A DNA stretch of 10,155 bases. Origin: an uncultured beta proteobacterium (GTDB lineage: Bacteria; Pseudomonadota; Gammaproteobacteria; Burkholderiales; Burkholderiaceae_C). The DNA lies in assembly GCA_903928325.1 (NCBI GenBank), contig CAIYQF010000195.1:1-10155 (forward strand), read 5' to 3'. Positions 7,149 to 10,155 of the stretch are shown piece by piece (within the stretch, counting starts at the first letter, position 1; each line of letters begins with the position of its first letter). The notes under the pieces are model-generated. The model had not been told where the DNA came from, did no database searches, and saw only the letters and a program-made list of their open reading frames with translations. Both the position numbers and the translations under genes were made by a program.

Positions 7149-8591
7149 ATGACGGACTACCCAGATACTGCGTTACATATCGACGGCCATTGGCGCCAGG
7201 GTGCTCACAAACGCACCCTGGCGGTTCACAACCCGGCCACGGGTGCCGTCATCGGCCAGGTGGCCTGCGCGGAAACCACCGACCTGGAGGAGGCGGCCCA
7301 GGCCGCGGAGCGCGGCTTTGCCGTGTGGCGCGGCACCAGCGCCTTTGCGCGTTACAAAGTCATGCGCCAGGCCGCGCAGCTTTTGCGCGAGCGCGTTGAA
7401 ACCGTGGCGCACCTGATGACGCTGGAACAAGGCAAGCCCCTGGCCGAGGCGCGCATGGAGGTGTTGGCCGGGGCAGACACCATCGATTGGTTTTCAGAAG
7501 AAGGCCGACGAGCGTATGGCCGCGTCATTCCCGCGCGCCAGAGCGATGTATACCAGCTGGTGATTCAGGAGCCGGTAGGCCCGGTGGCGGCGTTTACGCC
7601 CTGGAACTTTCCGATCAACCAAATTGTGCGCAAACTTGCGTCGGCACTGGCCGCCGGCTGCTCTATCGTGGTCAAAGCGCCAGAGGAGACCCCGGCGTCA
7701 CCGGCCGAACTGATCCGGGTGTTCATCGACGCCGGTGTACCACCGGGCAGCGTCAATCTGGTTTATGGGGATCCGGCGCACATTTCGTCCTATCTGATCG
7801 CGCACCCGTCCATTCGCAAGATGTCGTTTACCGGCTCTACTGCGGTAGGCAAGCAGTTGGCCTCGCTGGCCGGCCTGCACATGAAGCGCATGACCATGGA
7901 GCTCGGAGGCCATGCACCGGTGGTTGTTTTCAATGACGCCGACGTGGCATTGGCGGCCAAAACCATGGTGGCGAGCAAGTTCCGCAATGCCGGCCAGGTC
8001 TGCGTGTCACCCACCCGCTTTTTGGTACAAGAAGAGGTGTTTCATGAATTTGTGGAGCAATTCATTTTGCACACGCAACAGCTGCAGGTTGGTAATGGCC
8101 TGGACGCTCGCGTGCAAATGGGGCCGCTAGCCAACCCGCGGCGCGTGGCAGCCATGGAAGACATGGTGGCCGATGCGCAGCTCCACGGGGCGCAGATCAA
8201 GACCGGGGGCCATGCGGCAGGCGCCGCTGGCAATTTTTGGACACCGACCGTTATCACCGGTCTGCCCAGCACAGCACACGCCATGACGCAGGAGCCTTTT
8301 GGTCCGCTGGCACTGATCAACCCCTTTGCCAGTTTTGACGATGCCGTGCGCGAAGCCAACCGCTTGCCATTTGGCCTAGCAGCTTACGCATGGACGCGTT
8401 CAGCGCGCACAGCCCAGCGCATTGCCGCCGCCGTGGAGACCGGCATGATCACCATCAACCACTTGGGCCTGGGAACGCCGGAGACGCCCTTTGGCGGCAT
8501 CAAGGACTCGGGCTACGGATCCGAAGGCGGCTCCGAGGCCCTGCAGGCCTATATGAACCCGAAGTTCGTCTCCCAGGCCGGCCTTTTGTAA
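7149..8591 (+). CDS. NAD(P)-dependent aldehyde dehydrogenase (succinate-semialdehyde dehydrogenase-like)
   Basis: From the ATG at 7149 the product is 480 aa, beginning MTDYPDTALHIDGHWRQG, which places the usual ALDH N-terminal motif (IDGxW) at the expected position. Conserved features: FTPWNFPIN with N153, VVKAPEETP with K176 for the cofactor, the FTGSTAVG loop (227-234), the general base E251 in MELGGHAP, the nucleophile C285 in RNAGQVCVSP, and QEPFGP (381-386) binding nicotinamide ribose. The active site is therefore complete. It converts an aldehyde to a carboxylate, most simply the product of the upstream GMC enzyme. The overall pattern is closer to succinate-semialdehyde/glycolaldehyde-type ALDHs than to BetB. 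A longer in-frame start at 7104 would overlap the GMC stop and add 15 residues (MAPSTLALSFFTRTL) that match no family feature; neither start has a strong ribosome binding site, so coupling to GMC translation is possible. Confidence 0.94.
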   Translation: MTDYPDTALHIDGHWRQGAHKRTLAVHNPATGAVIGQVACAETTDLEEAAQAAERGFAVWRGTSAFARYKVMRQAAQLLRERVETVAHLMTLEQGKPLAEARMEVLAGADTIDWFSEEGRRAYGRVIPARQSDVYQLVIQEPVGPVAAFTPWNFPINQIVRKLASALAAGCSIVVKAPEETPASPAELIRVFIDAGVPPGSVNLVYGDPAHISSYLIAHPSIRKMSFTGSTAVGKQLASLAGLHMKRMTMELGGHAPVVVFNDADVALAAKTMVASKFRNAGQVCVSPTRFLVQEEVFHEFVEQFILHTQQLQVGNGLDARVQMGPLANPRRVAAMEDMVADAQLHGAQIKTGGHAAGAAGNFWTPTVITGLPSTAHAMTQEPFGPLALINPFASFDDAVREANRLPFGLAAYAWTRSARTAQRIAAAVETGMITINHLGLGTPETPFGGIKDSGYGSEGGSEALQAYMNPKFVSQAGLL

Positions 8592-8611
8592 AAGATCCCG
8601 TCCCCGCCCGC

Positions 8612-8646
8612 AGCGCCGCCGCGATTTTGGGGGGAACTTTGGCGCT
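8612..8646. terminator. Weak stem-loop between convergent ALDH and sulfatase genes
   Basis: AGCGCC (8612-8617) pairs with GGCGCT (8641-8646) across a 23-nt loop, in the 55-bp gap between two convergent stop codons. On the plus strand it is followed by TTTACTT, a poor U-run. The loop contains a G6 tract. The position is right for a bidirectional terminator but the long loop and short stem make it weak; no better candidate is visible in the gap. Confidence 0.25.
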
Positions 8647-10155
8647 TTACTTGGAGCCGCCAGCCGCTGGGTCGGGCTGCGCGGGCTCCACATAGGGAAA
8701 GCGGGCGCGCGCCTTGGCGCTGGTGGGCCCGGCAGAACCTGAGCCACGGATAAAGCGCTGGGTTTCATCCACAAAGGGCTGGTAGGCCCAGTTGGGGGTG
8801 TTGCCCGATGAGTTGGCCACTTCGGCCAAAAACAGGCGTTCGCGCTGGCTAACCAAAATGCGCTCATGCATGACGGCCGGGTCCCAATCCTGCACCAAGC
8901 GGGCGTGCAAGCGCTGCTCGGCGTCTGCGTGGTCGGGCTGCCCGGCGAGATTGCAGAGCTCGTCGGGGTCGGACACCAGGTTAAACAGCATGGGTGGCAA
9001 GCCGTGGGTAAAGATGTATTTCCACGGACCCTGGCGCACCATGCGCGAGGCCGCGCACACGCCCTCGGAGCTGTACTCTGACACCACGCTGCGCTCAGCA
9101 CCCTGTTCGACCCCTTTGAGCAATGGCACCAAGCTGCTGCCGTGCAAAGGTCCAACGGGTGTGAAAGGGTGGCCGTCACACGCAAGGTCCATCAGGGTGG
9201 GCAACAGGTCCACCAGCGAAACGTGCGCCGCCACGCGCGCAGGCGCAAAGCGTTTGGGGCTGGAGACGATCAGCGGCACGCGTACTGAAGACTCGTAAAA
9301 GCTTTGCTTGAACCACATGCCGCGCTCGCCCAGCATTTCACCGTGGTCGCCGCAAAACACCACCACCGTGTTTTCGTCCAGGCCGGTTTCCTTCAACACC
9401 GAGAGGATGCGGCCGATTTTTTCGTCGACGTAGCTCACCATGCCGTAATAGGCATGCCGGGCACGCTGCACTTGCTCGGGCGAGACGCTGTAGAGGTCTT
9501 GGGCGTGCGCCACATGCAGCCATTGGCTGTGTTGGTCCAGCGCCTCAAAGGCCAAGGGCGCCACGCGCGGCGCGTCAATGTCTTCGTCGCGGTACAGGTC
9601 CCAGTGGCGCTGCAGCGCCACAAATGGCGGATGCGGGTGGGTGTAAGACACGGTCAGAAAAAATGGCTTGTCCTGCGGGCTGCGCGCCAGGTCGTACAGG
9701 CACTGGGCGCCTTTGTATTCCACTTCGTCGTCGTAGTCGACTTGCATGCTGCGCACGCACGGACCGGCTTCAAGCACCGGACGCATGCTCACACCGGTAG
9801 GACGGTAAGCCGGGCCCTTTAGCCAATCGGGTGTCCAGGCAAAGTCGGCTGGATAGATGTCGGTGGTCAGGCGCTCTTCAAATCCGTGCAACTGGTCGGG
9901 CCCGATGAAGTGCATCTTGCCGCACAGAATGGTGCGGTACCCGGCGTGGCGCAGGTAATGCGCCATGGTGGGGATGGAGGCGGGGAACTCCGATGCGTTG
10001 TCGTACGCGGCGATGGCGTGCGGCAATCGCCCCGACAGCATAGAAAAGCGCGACGGCGCGCAGATCGGAAAGTTGCAGTAAGCGCTGTCAAACACCACGC
10101 CGCTGCGCGCCAAGTCGCTGAGGTGGGGGGACTGGACCACCGGGTGCCCGTAGCA
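8647..10155 (-). CDS. betC: Choline-sulfatase (BetC) family sulfatase, N-terminus cut by window edge
   Basis: The frame is open from the window edge to a TAA at 8647-8649, giving 502 residues; roughly 20-30 N-terminal residues including the first metal-binding motif lie outside. A GTG at 10138-10140 is an internal Val codon, not the likely start, because the frame continues upstream as CYGHP. The sulfatase signature CAPSR (32-36) followed by FSMLSGR supplies the Cys to be converted to formylglycine. GKMHFIGPDQLHGFEERL (79-96) and DIYPADFAWTPDW (99-111) are strongly BetC-like. D270 and H271 in FCGDHGEMLGERG supply metal ligands. The C-terminal part retains SQRERLFL and ARFP as in the choline-sulfatase tail domain. 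BetC hydrolyses choline-O-sulfate to choline and sulfate in the cytosol; no signal peptide can be judged. Departures from classical BetC (THPHPP instead of THPHDP, a shortened mid region, an altered tail) leave the substrate less certain than the family. Confidence 0.85.
   Translation of the reverse strand, partial: CYGHPVVQSPHLSDLARSGVVFDSAYCNFPICAPSRFSMLSGRLPHAIAAYDNASEFPASIPTMAHYLRHAGYRTILCGKMHFIGPDQLHGFEERLTTDIYPADFAWTPDWLKGPAYRPTGVSMRPVLEAGPCVRSMQVDYDDEVEYKGAQCLYDLARSPQDKPFFLTVSYTHPHPPFVALQRHWDLYRDEDIDAPRVAPLAFEALDQHSQWLHVAHAQDLYSVSPEQVQRARHAYYGMVSYVDEKIGRILSVLKETGLDENTVVVFCGDHGEMLGERGMWFKQSFYESSVRVPLIVSSPKRFAPARVAAHVSLVDLLPTLMDLACDGHPFTPVGPLHGSSLVPLLKGVEQGAERSVVSEYSSEGVCAASRMVRQGPWKYIFTHGLPPMLFNLVSDPDELCNLAGQPDHADAEQRLHARLVQDWDPAVMHERILVSQRERLFLAEVANSSGNTPNWAYQPFVDETQRFIRGSGSAGPTSAKARARFPYVEPAQPDPAAGGSK

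Noticed and set aside
8400..9185. A 261-codon minus-strand open frame spanning the ALDH 3' end and sulfatase 3' end
   Set aside because: It overlaps both real genes in a different frame, is Cys/Trp/Pro/Ser-rich and has no recognised domain.
10138..10140. GTG as the start codon of the sulfatase
   Set aside because: The frame stays open to the window edge with residues CYGHP before it, and the family needs about 20-30 more N-terminal residues including metal ligands, so this is an internal Val codon and the gene is cut by the window.

Overview
The window looks like chromosomal DNA of a GC-rich betaproteobacterium, most likely Burkholderiales and probably Comamonadaceae-like. This rests on the base composition, the codon use, and protein family resemblances recalled from memory (circularly permuted ATP-grasp protein beside ComEC, a YghU-type glutathione transferase, and a GMC/ALDH/enolase-superfamily catabolic set). 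No search was run, so the taxonomy is inference. Seven protein genes fill almost the whole window. I see no tRNA, rRNA, insertion sequence, CRISPR array or phage gene.

Left part (1-4249), housekeeping or accessory. The minus strand carries the N-terminal third or more of a circularly permuted ATP-grasp type 2 protein (1-567, cut by the window edge). Upstream of it on the same strand is a complete comEC (670-3273), the inner-membrane DNA-uptake channel with a C-terminal metallo-beta-lactamase-like domain. A 97-bp divergent gap separates comEC from a plus-strand yghU homologue (3371-4249), a nu-class glutathione transferase or disulfide-bond reductase.

Middle part (4281-8591), a likely catabolic unit. 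A mandelate-racemase-subgroup enolase-superfamily enzyme (minus, 4281-5453) is divergent from a GMC flavoprotein oxidoreductase (plus, 5495-7114). The GMC gene is followed 34 bp later by an NAD(P)-dependent aldehyde dehydrogenase (plus, start chosen at 7149). The 41-bp divergent intergenic region is an AT-rich island. It has a perfect TATAAT on the plus strand, a TATACT on the minus strand and two interleaved inverted repeats. Neither flanking gene has a Shine-Dalgarno sequence, and both -10 boxes sit so close to the start codons that the transcripts would be leaderless or nearly so. The gene set suggests alcohol to aldehyde to carboxylate oxidation coupled to racemisation or dehydration of a hydroxy or sugar acid. 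The substrate cannot be read from the sequence.

Right part (8647-10155). Convergent to the ALDH gene is a choline-sulfatase (BetC) family arylsulfatase, lacking only its extreme N-terminus at the window edge. With the neighbouring choline-dehydrogenase-like GMC enzyme and ALDH it would superficially complete a choline-O-sulfate to glycine betaine route. However, the GMC and ALDH proteins look like generic family members rather than BetA and BetB, and the sulfatase departs from classical BetC in several places. The real substrate may be another sulfate ester.

The most unusual item is the compact divergent promoter/operator at 5454-5496. I did not find an evident new defence or mobile system.
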